Made by a program: the position numbers and the translations under genes
In this document: piece after piece, positions 48,188 to 58,100 of the stretch
Position numbering within the stretch: position 1 is the first letter of the stretch
Layout of the letters: every line of letters begins with the position of its first letter
The notes under the pieces: model-generated
Databases searched by the model: none
What the model was told of the DNA's origin: nothing
Seen by the model: the letters and a program-made list of their open reading frames with translations, nothing else
Assembly: GCF_011405515.1 (NCBI RefSeq)
Contig: NZ_AP022671.1
Coordinates: forward strand, 1,054,001-1,118,000
Direction: 5' to 3'
Length of the DNA: 64,000 bases
DNA from: Nitrospira sp. KM1
GTDB lineage: Bacteria > Nitrospirota > Nitrospiria > Nitrospirales > Nitrospiraceae

Positions 48188-49894
48188 TCACTTGAACAAC
48201 TCCAGATCGGCGGGACTGGATTCCATGTGGGTGAATGCGGAATCCGCAGTCCCCATCGATCCATCAGACATACCGACAATCTTTCCGAAATCCATCCGGA
48301 TGCACCGGTCCGCCAGCGCGAAATATTGATCGTCGTGGGTAATGACCAGCACCGCTTTCCCACGCGCGCGCAGATCCGGAAGAATCTCGGTATAGAACAC
48401 TTTTCGGAACACCGGATCCTGATCGGACGCCCATTCATCGAAGAGATAGAAGGGACGATCCTCGACATAGGCCGTCAATAAAGCCAACCGCTTCCGCTGC
48501 CCCTGGGAGAGCGCCTGCGTCGAGAACGTCCCGCCCTCGATCCTGACCTTGGACCGCAGCTGCAGCCTCTCGAGATAGGTCGTCGCTTCCCCATCCAAAG
48601 TCTCCCGTTCCAATCCGATGAGCGACTCGAACAGGAAGTAATCGGACAAGACCGTCGAAAAGATCTGCCGGTAGTCTTCCCGATTCGATTCGTCGATCGT
48701 CATGCCGTCAAAACGGATGACGCCGGACTCCGGCGGATAGAGCCCCAACAACACCATCGCAAGCGTCGTCTTGCCGCTCCCGTTGCCCCCGATGAGAAAC
48801 GTCACCTCACCCGGTCGGAACGACAGATCGATGGGACCGATCTGGAAGTGCGCGTCACCCGGCTCGTGGTAGTAGCGGTGTGTGATGCCGATCAACTCGA
48901 GGTGACGCCAAAGCGGCCTGATGGGTTGAACGGCCTGCGGCTTCTTCTGCGCCGCGGCATCCGTTGCGTCCGATGCCGTCAGCGACAAGCCGAGCGCGTC
49001 GACTTTTCTCATGGCCACGTTGGCGCGTCCGACGCCGGGAAGCAGTTCCACGATCTGGGAGAACGGCCCCATCATGTACAGCAAGACGAGCGCCGCGCCG
49101 GTGATGGTCTCGGCCGGCGTCTGCCGCCAAACGGGCCACAGGAACAGGACGATGCCGATGACGGCATAGAAGAGAAAGACACCCCAACTGGACGCGAAGG
49201 AATACACCGTCATGCCGCCGACAAAGTCGCGTTCATAGGCCCGGACGGTTTCACTGAGTTGCGTGGTCAGAAAGACCTCCCGGCGCGTTCGATGGAGCTT
49301 GAGCTCTTTGATGCCGGAGACGATCGAGCGAAAATGCCGGAACAGCGCGTCATTGGTTTCACGAGATCGTTCGAAGAGCCGCACGGCACGCTGCTCCTGC
49401 CATTGAAAGGACAGCGCGCCGAACGTCATGAACCCAACCACCAGTAGGAGGACCGGCCAGGAGAGCCATCCGAGATAGGCCAGGCAGCCGAGCGTCGTCG
49501 CCGCGTTGATGCAAATCAGCGGAAGTTGCACGTAGGCTTGGGCAATGACATCGGTATCGTCGCTTAACGCGGCCAGCAACCGATGCGACCCCAATTCTTC
49601 GACCTGGCGGAGCGGCGCGTTCAGGATATTTCGACTCAACTGTAATCGGAGTTCAGAAATCGTCGATTGACCCAGCCTGGTCAGGAGAATTTCCGACAGA
49701 GCCTTGGTTCCGGCGACGAGCACGGCCAGACCGAGAAAACCCCATGCCAGTGTCATCGTGGACGCGGATTCGCTCATGCCTTTGTGGATCACGGCGATGA
49801 GTGCGGCTCCCGCGAGCCCGCTGACGAGCCCCGCGATGAGAGATCCGACCACGAGCTTCCAAGATTTGCGCAACAGAAAACGGATGAGCGTCAT
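48188..49894 (-). CDS. PvdE/SyrD-type peptide exporter (ABC permease-ATPase fusion)
   Basis: 568 aa. Six predicted membrane helices in the first 310 residues are followed by an ATPase domain with Walker A (GGNGSGKTT), signature (LSQGQRKRLALL), Walker B (FYLFDEWASDQ) and switch His (VITHDD). The signature and Walker B variants are those of the cyclic-peptide exporter family that includes PvdE and SyrD. It probably moves the finished acyl-peptide into the periplasm, where the acylase encoded two genes downstream can act on it. It starts 40 bases after the PKS stop. Confidence 0.93.
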   Translation of the reverse strand: MTLIRFLLRKSWKLVVGSLIAGLVSGLAGAALIAVIHKGMSESASTMTLAWGFLGLAVLVAGTKALSEILLTRLGQSTISELRLQLSRNILNAPLRQVEELGSHRLLAALSDDTDVIAQAYVQLPLICINAATTLGCLAYLGWLSWPVLLLVVGFMTFGALSFQWQEQRAVRLFERSRETNDALFRHFRSIVSGIKELKLHRTRREVFLTTQLSETVRAYERDFVGGMTVYSFASSWGVFLFYAVIGIVLFLWPVWRQTPAETITGAALVLLYMMGPFSQIVELLPGVGRANVAMRKVDALGLSLTASDATDAAAQKKPQAVQPIRPLWRHLELIGITHRYYHEPGDAHFQIGPIDLSFRPGEVTFLIGGNGSGKTTLAMVLLGLYPPESGVIRFDGMTIDESNREDYRQIFSTVLSDYFLFESLIGLERETLDGEATTYLERLQLRSKVRIEGGTFSTQALSQGQRKRLALLTAYVEDRPFYLFDEWASDQDPVFRKVFYTEILPDLRARGKAVLVITHDDQYFALADRCIRMDFGKIVGMSDGSMGTADSAFTHMESSPADLELFK

Positions 49895-49934
49895 TGGATC
49901 GTGACCTGCCCTTGCCGAACGATGGTCGACCGCT

Positions 49935-52900
49935 TCATACGGACACCCCGCGAGACGAACGGGCCTTGCGCGGAACCGGAGTGATTTTCGGCTCCGACGG
50001 TGTGCCGGCCGCCTGTGATGACCGGATTTGCCTGACGATGCCGGCGACCGTAGGCGTGCCGAAAAACTCTTTAAGGGACAGTTCCGCTTGATAGGACTCC
50101 TGCACGCGGTTCAAAATCTGGAGGGCGCTCAGCGACTCGCCGCCCAGCTGAAAGAAATCGTCATCCAAGCCGATCCGCGGGCTGCCGAGGATCTGCCGCC
50201 AAATCTCGGTCACCTGTTCTTCGAGTGATCCTGTCGCACGGCCTACGGTCTCTGGCGCAGCCGAAGATCCCGTGCCTTCCGCCGCTCCCCTGCCGGCCGG
50301 CCGTTTGAACTGATCCAGCGACATTCGTGCAGCTGATGCAGCCACGGCAGGGAGAGCGCGAATTGATTGCACCACTTGTGGAAGATCCGGGCCGTGAAGG
50401 ATGCGGTGCACCGCATCGACGGCCTCCGGCGCGGTCATGCCATCCAGATCGCTGTCGGACAGTCCCAATGCCTTGAACCGCGCTTCCGCCTGTGCAGCCA
50501 TGCCGACTCCACGCCACCGGTCGAAGTTGATCGAGAGGTATCGTTTCCCCTGCTTGCGTGCGGCATGGGCAAGGGCATCGAGATAGGAATTCGCGGCACA
50601 GTAGACACTCTGACCCGCCGCCCCGACCAGGGCCGTCAACGAAGAACACAACAGGAGAAAGTCCAATGGCAGTTCGCGGGTCACGTCGGCGATCACCCGC
50701 GCACCTGCCGCTTTTGCCTGAAATTCATCGTGAACGGCCTGTGGCGTGATCAATTCGATCAACCGCCCTCCGGCCAGTCCCGCGGCATGGATGACGCCAT
50801 GCACCGTCTGGAACCGGCTAAGCGTTTGATCGATGACCGCCTGCATCTGGAGACGATCGGACACGTCCGCCTGGAGCGGCAGAACGCTGCCGCCGGCCCG
50901 TTCGAGATCTTCAAATCGTTTACGCTGCTCGGGGGTAGGGACCGTGCGGCCGGTCAAGACCACGCGGGCGCGAACAGTCCGGATCAAATACTCGGCAAGG
51001 AGCAGGCCCACGCCGCCCATACCGCCGGAGATCACATACACACCGCTCTCGCGCAATAGCGGAGGAACGCCGTCAACGCTTGGAAGCCGTAGCGGCTCAA
51101 ACGTCTGAACCCAGCGATGCGGGCCGCGATAGGCGATGACCGTCTCGGTGTCCGGCGCGGCACATTCGGCGGCCAAACGGTCGCACCAGAACGCAGAGAA
51201 CATGCTACAGGCCGCTTCACGATCGACGTCGATGACGCGGCAATGCAACGAAGGATACTCCTGTGGCAGGACACGGCACGCCCCAAGCACCGTCGCTTGC
51301 TCGGGACCGATGGTTTCTCCCCCGGTCACGTCATACAGTTCCCGGGTGACAATGAGAAGTGGCAAGCGACCGCTGCTCTGTTTTCCAAAGATCCTCGCGA
51401 GAAGGAGAAGATGGAGAAATCCCCGTTCTTGAATCTGCGCGAAATGACTCGTCGCATCCCGGCCCTCGCCGTCGGATATTGCCCAGGCATGGATGATCCG
51501 AGCCGGATATCGATTGTGTGCCGTCAATTCTTTGAGCAACAGAGCATGGTCGTCGCCGGACTCGGGTCGAACTCGATACGTCCCGTCCGCGCATTTCATG
51601 AACCGGTCGCCGGGGGCCACCGCTGTGATGGAAGAGCCGTCGGCTCCAAATGGTGCGGCAGGCATCCCGCTGACCTGCCGCTCGTCGACGAACAAGAGCC
51701 ACTGCGCTGGGTGTGCGGCGACATCTTTCCGGTCGAGAACCGACCGCTTCCAGGAAGGATGGTAGAACCATTTCGACGGATCTGACTCCCGGCCCGAAGC
51801 CAGCGCCGGTGCAGGACCGACGGGAGCCGACTCAATCCAATAACGCTGACGTTCGAACGGATAGGTCGGCAAAGGAATGCGATGGGCTCCATCGGCGCGA
51901 AGGGGCTTCCATTTAACCGGAAGGCCGGCTCCCCAGAGCCCACCGAGCGCCGTGAGGCAATCTGTCACTTCGTCATGAGCACTTTCGGTCGAATAGATTC
52001 CGCGGAACGAAATGAACGAGGGCACGTCCGCCGCTCCGGGCTGTCGTTGGGCCAAGCTGTGCAGCGTTCGTCCCGGTCCGACCTCCAGCAATACGGTTTC
52101 TGCAGGCTGCTCCAATATGGTGCGCAGGCCGTCGGAAAATCGTACCGTCGAACGGAGATGACGGGTCCAGTACGAAGGATCCGTGGCTTCCTCCGGACGG
52201 ATCCAGTTTCCGGTCAGGTTCGATACCCAAGGAATCTTTGGGACGTGAAAGGCCATCGTTCTCAGAAAAGATTCGAAGCGGGGCAACACCGGATTCATCA
52301 ACGCCGAATGAAACGCGTGTGAGGTCTTCAGACGCCGCCCCTGCAGCCCCATGGCGGTGAGACGCTGCTCGACTCCGACAATCGCTTTCTCTGGACCAGC
52401 GATTACACATTGACCGGGCGCGTTCACCGCAGCGAGGTCGAGTCCGTCGCCCAGCAACGGCGCAACTTCGGCTTCGGTCATCGGCAGGGCGAGCATCACC
52501 CCGTGAGGAGCCTCCTGCATCAACTTGCCGCGCATCGCGACGATGGCCAGTGCGTCTTCGAGAGAGACCACGCCTGACAAGCAGGCGGCGACGTATTCTC
52601 CGATGCTGTGGCCGATCATCGCTTGTGGAATAATTCCTAACTCCTCCCACATGCCAGCCAACGCATATTCCACGACAAACAATGCCGGCTGCGTCAGCGC
52701 TGTCTGATGAATGAGGTCCGCATCGGCCGGCGCTTCAGGAAACAGAACGGTTCTGATGTCGCGGTTCAAGGACGGCCCGAGCAGCGAAGCGCATCGGTCT
52801 ATGTGCTGACGGAACGTCTTGTTCCATTCATAGAGCGCACGGCCCATGTGGGAATATTGAGAGCCCTGCCCTGTGAACGTGAACACCGTGCGGGTCTCGG

Positions 52901-54503
52901 TGCGTACCGACGCTTTTATGCGAGACTTCGATGCGTCCTGTTGCGCGAGAGCCTGTTTGACGTCATCGGCCGTCCCGGCGACGACCCATCGACGGAAGGG
53001 AAAGGCCTTGCGTCCGGCCTGCAACGTGTAGGCGACATCATCGAGATTGATAGCCGGCCGTGAGTCAAGATGCTCAGCCAGGCGCGTACTCATCTGGTCG
53101 AGCGCGGTTTCGGAACGCGCGGACAGCACGAGGAGCCACGGACCGCCGCGATCGGATTGTGCCCGCTGAGCGGTCGGCGCCTCTTCGAGCACCACATGCG
53201 CATTGGTACCGCCAAGACCGAACGAACTGACGCCGGCGCGCCTCGGCATCGGACCGCTCTGCCAATTTGTCAACGCGCGGTTCACATGAAACGGGGTTGC
53301 GGCGAAGTCGATGGCGGGATTCGGATTCTTGTAATGCAAGCTGGCCGGAATCTTCTTGCGCGACAGCGAGAGAATGACTTTGATCAGACCGGCTATCCCG
53401 GCGGCCGCGTCCAGGTGGCCGATATTGGTCTTCACCGAGCCTATCGCGCAAAATCCGGTTCGACCCGTGCTCGCGCGGAATGCTTGGGTCAGCGCGGAGA
53501 TTTCGATGGGATCACCCATCGGCGTTCCCGTGCCGTGAGCTTCGATATACGAGATGGAGCCGGCGTCCACACCAGCCGCAACATGCGCCGCCTTGATGAC
53601 CTGCGCCTGCCCGTCGATGCTGGGGGCGGTGTATCCCACCTTGGAAGAGCCGTCGTTGTTCACAGCGGATCCCTTGACGACCGCCAGGATATGGTCGCGA
53701 TCACTGAGGGCGTCCTCCAGCCGTTTCAGCAGGACCAAGCCCGCTCCGCTGCCTCCGACGGTGCCTTCCGCCTCGGCATCGAACGCGCGGCAGTGGCCGT
53801 CCGGCGAGACGATGCCGCCTTCCTGATAGAGGTATCCGACCTTTTGAGGAACGGTCACCGACACTCCGCCGGCCAACGCCATCTCGCACTCGCCGCTGAG
53901 GAGCGCCTGGCAGGCCAAGTGCACGGCGACGAGGGAGGTCGAGCAGGCCGTCTGCACGGCCAGACTGGGGCCTTGAAGGTTGAGCTTGTACGACAGGCGC
54001 GTGGCGAGAGAGTCCTTTTCCACCCCGAGCATCGCCGACATTTCAGCCGGAGACTGCAGCAGGAATCTCTGAGGAAACAGATTGAACAAATATCCGCTCG
54101 TGCTCGATCCAGCATAGACACCGATCGCTCCGTTGTAGCGCTGCGGATCGTAGCCGGCGCTTTCAAGGGTTTCCCATGCGCATTCGAGCAACAGTCGCTG
54201 CTGAGGATCGGTGCTTTCGGCCTCCTTCGGCGTCATGTTGAAAAAGGCCGCATCGAATAAATCGGCGCCTTCTAACACTGCACGGGCCGGCACGTAGTTG
54301 GGCCTTGCCGCAATCCTGGGATCGACCCCGGAGGCCGATAATTCCTCGGCGCTAAGGAGAGAGACGGACTCGATCCCTCCGCAAAGACTCGTCCAGAAAG
54401 ATTCGACGTTTGGCGCGCCGGGAAACCGGCCGGCCATGCCGATGACGGCAATGTCCATTCCCTCTCTGGACTCCGGCTCAATGGTCCTCTGCTGGACGCT
54501 CAT
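49935..54503 (-). CDS. Type I PKS: KS-AT-KR-ACP
   Basis: 1522 aa, one elongation module. KS (about 15-440) has Cys in TACSTS (near 187) and His in EAHGTGT and NIGHLDAAAG. AT (about 545-840) has GHSIGEY (near 632) and HAFHS, the malonyl-CoA pattern. KR (about 1150-1340) has SGGMGGVG and an active Tyr in SVYCAANSYLDAL. ACP has LGGESLSA (near 1455). No dehydratase is seen, so the added C2 unit should keep a beta-hydroxyl. Following an FAAL-ACP-C-A-T system, it would extend an N-acyl amino acid to a 4-amino-3-hydroxy acid (statine-like) unit. Its ATG overlaps the upstream stop by 4 bases (ATGA). Confidence 0.94.
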   Translation of the reverse strand: MSVQQRTIEPESREGMDIAVIGMAGRFPGAPNVESFWTSLCGGIESVSLLSAEELSASGVDPRIAARPNYVPARAVLEGADLFDAAFFNMTPKEAESTDPQQRLLLECAWETLESAGYDPQRYNGAIGVYAGSSTSGYLFNLFPQRFLLQSPAEMSAMLGVEKDSLATRLSYKLNLQGPSLAVQTACSTSLVAVHLACQALLSGECEMALAGGVSVTVPQKVGYLYQEGGIVSPDGHCRAFDAEAEGTVGGSGAGLVLLKRLEDALSDRDHILAVVKGSAVNNDGSSKVGYTAPSIDGQAQVIKAAHVAAGVDAGSISYIEAHGTGTPMGDPIEISALTQAFRASTGRTGFCAIGSVKTNIGHLDAAAGIAGLIKVILSLSRKKIPASLHYKNPNPAIDFAATPFHVNRALTNWQSGPMPRRAGVSSFGLGGTNAHVVLEEAPTAQRAQSDRGGPWLLVLSARSETALDQMSTRLAEHLDSRPAINLDDVAYTLQAGRKAFPFRRWVVAGTADDVKQALAQQDASKSRIKASVRTETRTVFTFTGQGSQYSHMGRALYEWNKTFRQHIDRCASLLGPSLNRDIRTVLFPEAPADADLIHQTALTQPALFVVEYALAGMWEELGIIPQAMIGHSIGEYVAACLSGVVSLEDALAIVAMRGKLMQEAPHGVMLALPMTEAEVAPLLGDGLDLAAVNAPGQCVIAGPEKAIVGVEQRLTAMGLQGRRLKTSHAFHSALMNPVLPRFESFLRTMAFHVPKIPWVSNLTGNWIRPEEATDPSYWTRHLRSTVRFSDGLRTILEQPAETVLLEVGPGRTLHSLAQRQPGAADVPSFISFRGIYSTESAHDEVTDCLTALGGLWGAGLPVKWKPLRADGAHRIPLPTYPFERQRYWIESAPVGPAPALASGRESDPSKWFYHPSWKRSVLDRKDVAAHPAQWLLFVDERQVSGMPAAPFGADGSSITAVAPGDRFMKCADGTYRVRPESGDDHALLLKELTAHNRYPARIIHAWAISDGEGRDATSHFAQIQERGFLHLLLLARIFGKQSSGRLPLLIVTRELYDVTGGETIGPEQATVLGACRVLPQEYPSLHCRVIDVDREAACSMFSAFWCDRLAAECAAPDTETVIAYRGPHRWVQTFEPLRLPSVDGVPPLLRESGVYVISGGMGGVGLLLAEYLIRTVRARVVLTGRTVPTPEQRKRFEDLERAGGSVLPLQADVSDRLQMQAVIDQTLSRFQTVHGVIHAAGLAGGRLIELITPQAVHDEFQAKAAGARVIADVTRELPLDFLLLCSSLTALVGAAGQSVYCAANSYLDALAHAARKQGKRYLSINFDRWRGVGMAAQAEARFKALGLSDSDLDGMTAPEAVDAVHRILHGPDLPQVVQSIRALPAVAASAARMSLDQFKRPAGRGAAEGTGSSAAPETVGRATGSLEEQVTEIWRQILGSPRIGLDDDFFQLGGESLSALQILNRVQESYQAELSLKEFFGTPTVAGIVRQIRSSQAAGTPSEPKITPVPRKARSSRGVSV

Positions 54504-55150
54504 TCAGTCCTCGATGCCTGTCGCTGTGAACGGCGCTGTTTCAACCGGCGCACTCCCGCTTCCCGCGTCTCTTTCAACCGCCGGACATCGTCACCGCCAT
54601 CCGCACCCTGCCCGCCGTCAGCAAGGTAGGCGGCCAGCGTCTGAACGGTGGGATACCGGAACAGATCCATCATGGACACCTCCTTGCCGCTGATGGCCCG
54701 CACGTTCGTCAAGACGTTCGGCAGGAGCAAGGAATGCCCGCCAAGATCGAAAAAATTATCGTCGCGGCCCACTGCGCGAAGGCCCAGCGCGTCTTCCCAA
54801 ATCGCTGCCACCGCCTGTTCATGCTGATTGGAGGGAAGATTTCTGACTGATTTCTGTTCCGGCATGGACCGCGCACGGCCCAACAACGCTCCCCGATCGA
54901 CTTTTCCGCGCGAGGTCATCGGGAACGTGTCCAGAAAGACCCAGGTGCTCGGCACCATGTATTCAGGGAGCCGTTCGAGCAGAAACCCTCGCAATTCCGC
55001 CGCAGTCAGCGATGCCTGCCGTCGCGGAACGATATAGCCGACGAGACGCGGCTCGCCGGACCGCTCGACGCCGCTGCGGCCCAGGCGCAAACGAAGCAAC
55101 CGCCGCTGGGGTTCGCTGAGACGGCCGATGCGTGTCGACAGATCGACCAT
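54500..55150 (-). CDS. Small NRPS piece: C-terminal A subdomain and T domain
   Basis: 216 aa. It contains the end of an adenylation domain (RLVGYIVP, LPEYMVPSTWVF, and the A10 motif SRGKVDRGAL with the invariant Lys) and a T domain (DNFFDLGGHSLL), then a basic tail (RRLKQRRSQRQ) that may dock to the PKS. The N-terminus (LSTRIGRLSEPQRRLL) belongs to an insertion not found in usual A domains. The upstream NRPS lacks exactly these parts, so the two proteins together make one A-T unit. Stop and start overlap by one base (TAATG), so translation is probably coupled. A 1-nt frameshift in a single original gene is the alternative. Confidence 0.85.
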   Translation of the reverse strand: MVDLSTRIGRLSEPQRRLLRLRLGRSGVERSGEPRLVGYIVPRRQASLTAAELRGFLLERLPEYMVPSTWVFLDTFPMTSRGKVDRGALLGRARSMPEQKSVRNLPSNQHEQAVAAIWEDALGLRAVGRDDNFFDLGGHSLLLPNVLTNVRAISGKEVSMMDLFRYPTVQTLAAYLADGGQGADGGDDVRRLKETREAGVRRLKQRRSQRQASRTE

Positions 55151-58100
55151 TACTTCACCGCCTTGGCCGCCATGGAATCCGCTTCATGGATCTTGAGATA
55201 CACATCGACTTCCGGTTGCCGTTGAATCATGGTTTTTCTCCGTTCTTCGGGGCCCGATTCCAGGTCATACAACCACTGCGCCTCGGCCGCTCCGATCGAC
55301 TCGATCTCGCTCAGAACGCTTTCCTGTTGAGCCTCGCTCAGACCGGCGAGAAGAGCGGACCAGTCGGCAGGCGCCCCGGCCTCCATGAACACCTTGCATT
55401 CAATCACCAGCGGATGCGTGCGCAGATGGAACTCTATGTCGGCCAATTCCACACGGAACCCTCGAATCTTGATCTGATCATCGCTGCGGCCGAGAAATTC
55501 CAGGTTGCCGTCCGATAAACGCCGCGCGCGATCACCGGTCCGGTACAACCGCTCTCCGGGATGACGGCCGAACGGATGAGGGATAAACGATGACGCAGTT
55601 AGAGCGGGCAACCGATGGTAGCCGCGTGAAAGGCCGGCTCCGCCGATGTACAGATCGCCGGGGATACCGTTCGGAACCGGCTGCAGATGCCGATCAAGCA
55701 CATACATGGTGACATTCGCGATGGGGCGGCCGATGGGAACAGCGCGTAGCGGTTTGTCCGGCAACTCGCAGGCATTGTATATACTGGACGTAATCGTGGT
55801 CTCGGTCGGCCCGTACGCGTTACACCAGGCAATCCGGTTGTTCGCGATCCGCCGCCAGAGCAGAAGGCTTTCGGGCAGGGCCTGCTCGCTGCCGACGATC
55901 ACGAGCCTGACCGACGGCGGCACGTTCGCGCCGGTCTGCTCCATGTCCTCGGTCCATCCTGCCCAGTACGGAGTGGGAAGATTCAGCACGGTGAGCTGAT
56001 GCACCCGGACAAACCCGTCCAGATCGGAAAATGCCGGCACCGGCTCATTCGGCCGCAGACATACGGTGCCGCCTGCGATCCATGTCGGGAAGCATTCTTC
56101 GGCCGCCACGTCGAAACTGACGGACGCGAATTGCAACACCCGATCGGACGGGCCGAGACCATAGGCCTTCACCATGGCAACGGTGTGGTTGACCAGCGAA
56201 CGATGCGTAATGCCCGATCCTTTGGGCTGGCCAGTCGTGCCGGACGTATAAAGGATGTATGCCAGATTATCCGGCGAGGTGAGCAACGACAGATCCTCCG
56301 CCGGCATCGGTTCGACGAGCGGCCAATCCCTATCCAGCGCCACGATCGGCACGTTGAACCCGGACAGCGCGGCGGCGTAGCACTGCATGGTCACGATAAG
56401 CTGAGGCCGGACGTCTGCCAGCACGGCGGCAAGACGTTCCGATGGATACGAAGGATCGACCGGTACGTAGGGCGCGCCGGCTTTGAGGCAACCCAACAGG
56501 GCGAAGGCCATTTCGAAAGACCGGTGCAGACACAGAACCACAGGTGTTTCACAGGCGGCGCCACGCGTGTGCAGGTACGACGCAAGACGGTTGGCTTGCC
56601 GGTTGAGCGATGCATAGTCATAGACGACTCCATCGGACACCAGCGCCGGGGCCTCGGGAGTACGCGCAGCCTGCGCTTCGAACAATTCCTGCAAACAGGC
56701 CTGTTCTGGAAATGGAGCCGCCGTTCGATTCCAATCCTCCAGGACGGACTGACGTTCGGGCTCGGCCAACATCGACAATATACTTGCGCGGGTGTCCGAT
56801 GAAGCCGCAATCTGTCGGAGCAGTTCCTGAAAATGCCCGGCCAGCCGACCGATCGTGCCTTCGGCGAACAAGTCCGTCCTGTATTCGAACACCCCCGCAA
56901 TACTCCCGTCGGTCCGCTGCGCCATTTCGAGCGTGAGATCGAACATGGACGTCTGCGTGTCGACCTTCATGCGCGCACTGTCGAGGCTTCCGAGTTTCTG
57001 TACATCCGTCGACTCGTCCTCGAGCACGAACATGGTTTGAAACCACGGCGTGCGCCCGAGATCCCGGGAAGCCCCCAACTCATCGACGAGACGCTCGAAC
57101 GGAACGGCGTCGTGGGCCTTGGCCCCGAGCACCGTTGCGCGTGTGCGTTCGAGCAATTGCGCGTACGTCGGATCACCGGACAGGTCCAGGCGCAGCACAA
57201 CGGTATTGACGAAGCAGCCGATGAGCCGTTCGGATTCCCTCGTTCTCCGGTTGGCCACCGGAGTGCCGATGCAGAAGTCGCTCTGGCCGCTGTAGCGAGA
57301 CAGGACGAGGCCGAATGCAGTAAGCAGATTCATGAAAAGCGTGGCACGACGGCCGGCGCCCGCCGCCTTCAGGCGCTGCACGACGGACGATTCGATCTGC
57401 CATTCGTGACGCGCTCCCCGCTGCCCCTGCACCGCGGGGCGTGGGTAATCGTACGGAAGGTTCAGCACGTGAGGCACATGCTTCAGGCGGTCCTGCCAGT
57501 AGGCCTGAAGCTCGCGGAGCCTGTCGTCGGAAAGCCGGTACGGCGGTCCGGCCATCAGATCGCCATACTGCACAGGCAGCGAGGGAAGAGACGGCGTCCG
57601 TCCGCTCTTGAATGCCTCGTACAGAACGGCCAGCTCCTGCCTCAGCAGATTCATGGACCAGCCGTCCGCGGCGATATGGTGGACGGTCAAAGACAGCGCA
57701 TGGTCATCGGAACCCATCCGGAACAGTCTCCACCGCACGAGCGGGCCGGCGGACAGGTCGAACGGTCTGCGGGCCTCTTCGCCGGTGAGCTGTGCCAGCC
57801 GCTCCTCCTGGGACGGGGCGGTCAGTGCGCTCAGATCTTCGGATGGAATATCGGCGTACACATGTGGCGCAATGCTCTGTACCGGACGGCCCTGCTCCAA
57901 TCTGTATGTCGACCGCAGGGTATCGTGCCGCCTGATGACTTCATTCAGCGCGCGAGCCAGTGCATCTGTATCCAGATCTCCATGAAGTCTCAGAGCAACG
58001 GGAATATTGTTGATCGCACTGCCTGGGGTAAGCTGATCCAAGAACCAGAACCGCTCCTGAGCGGTTGAAAGCGGCATGGTGGTCTGACCGAATGTGGGCC

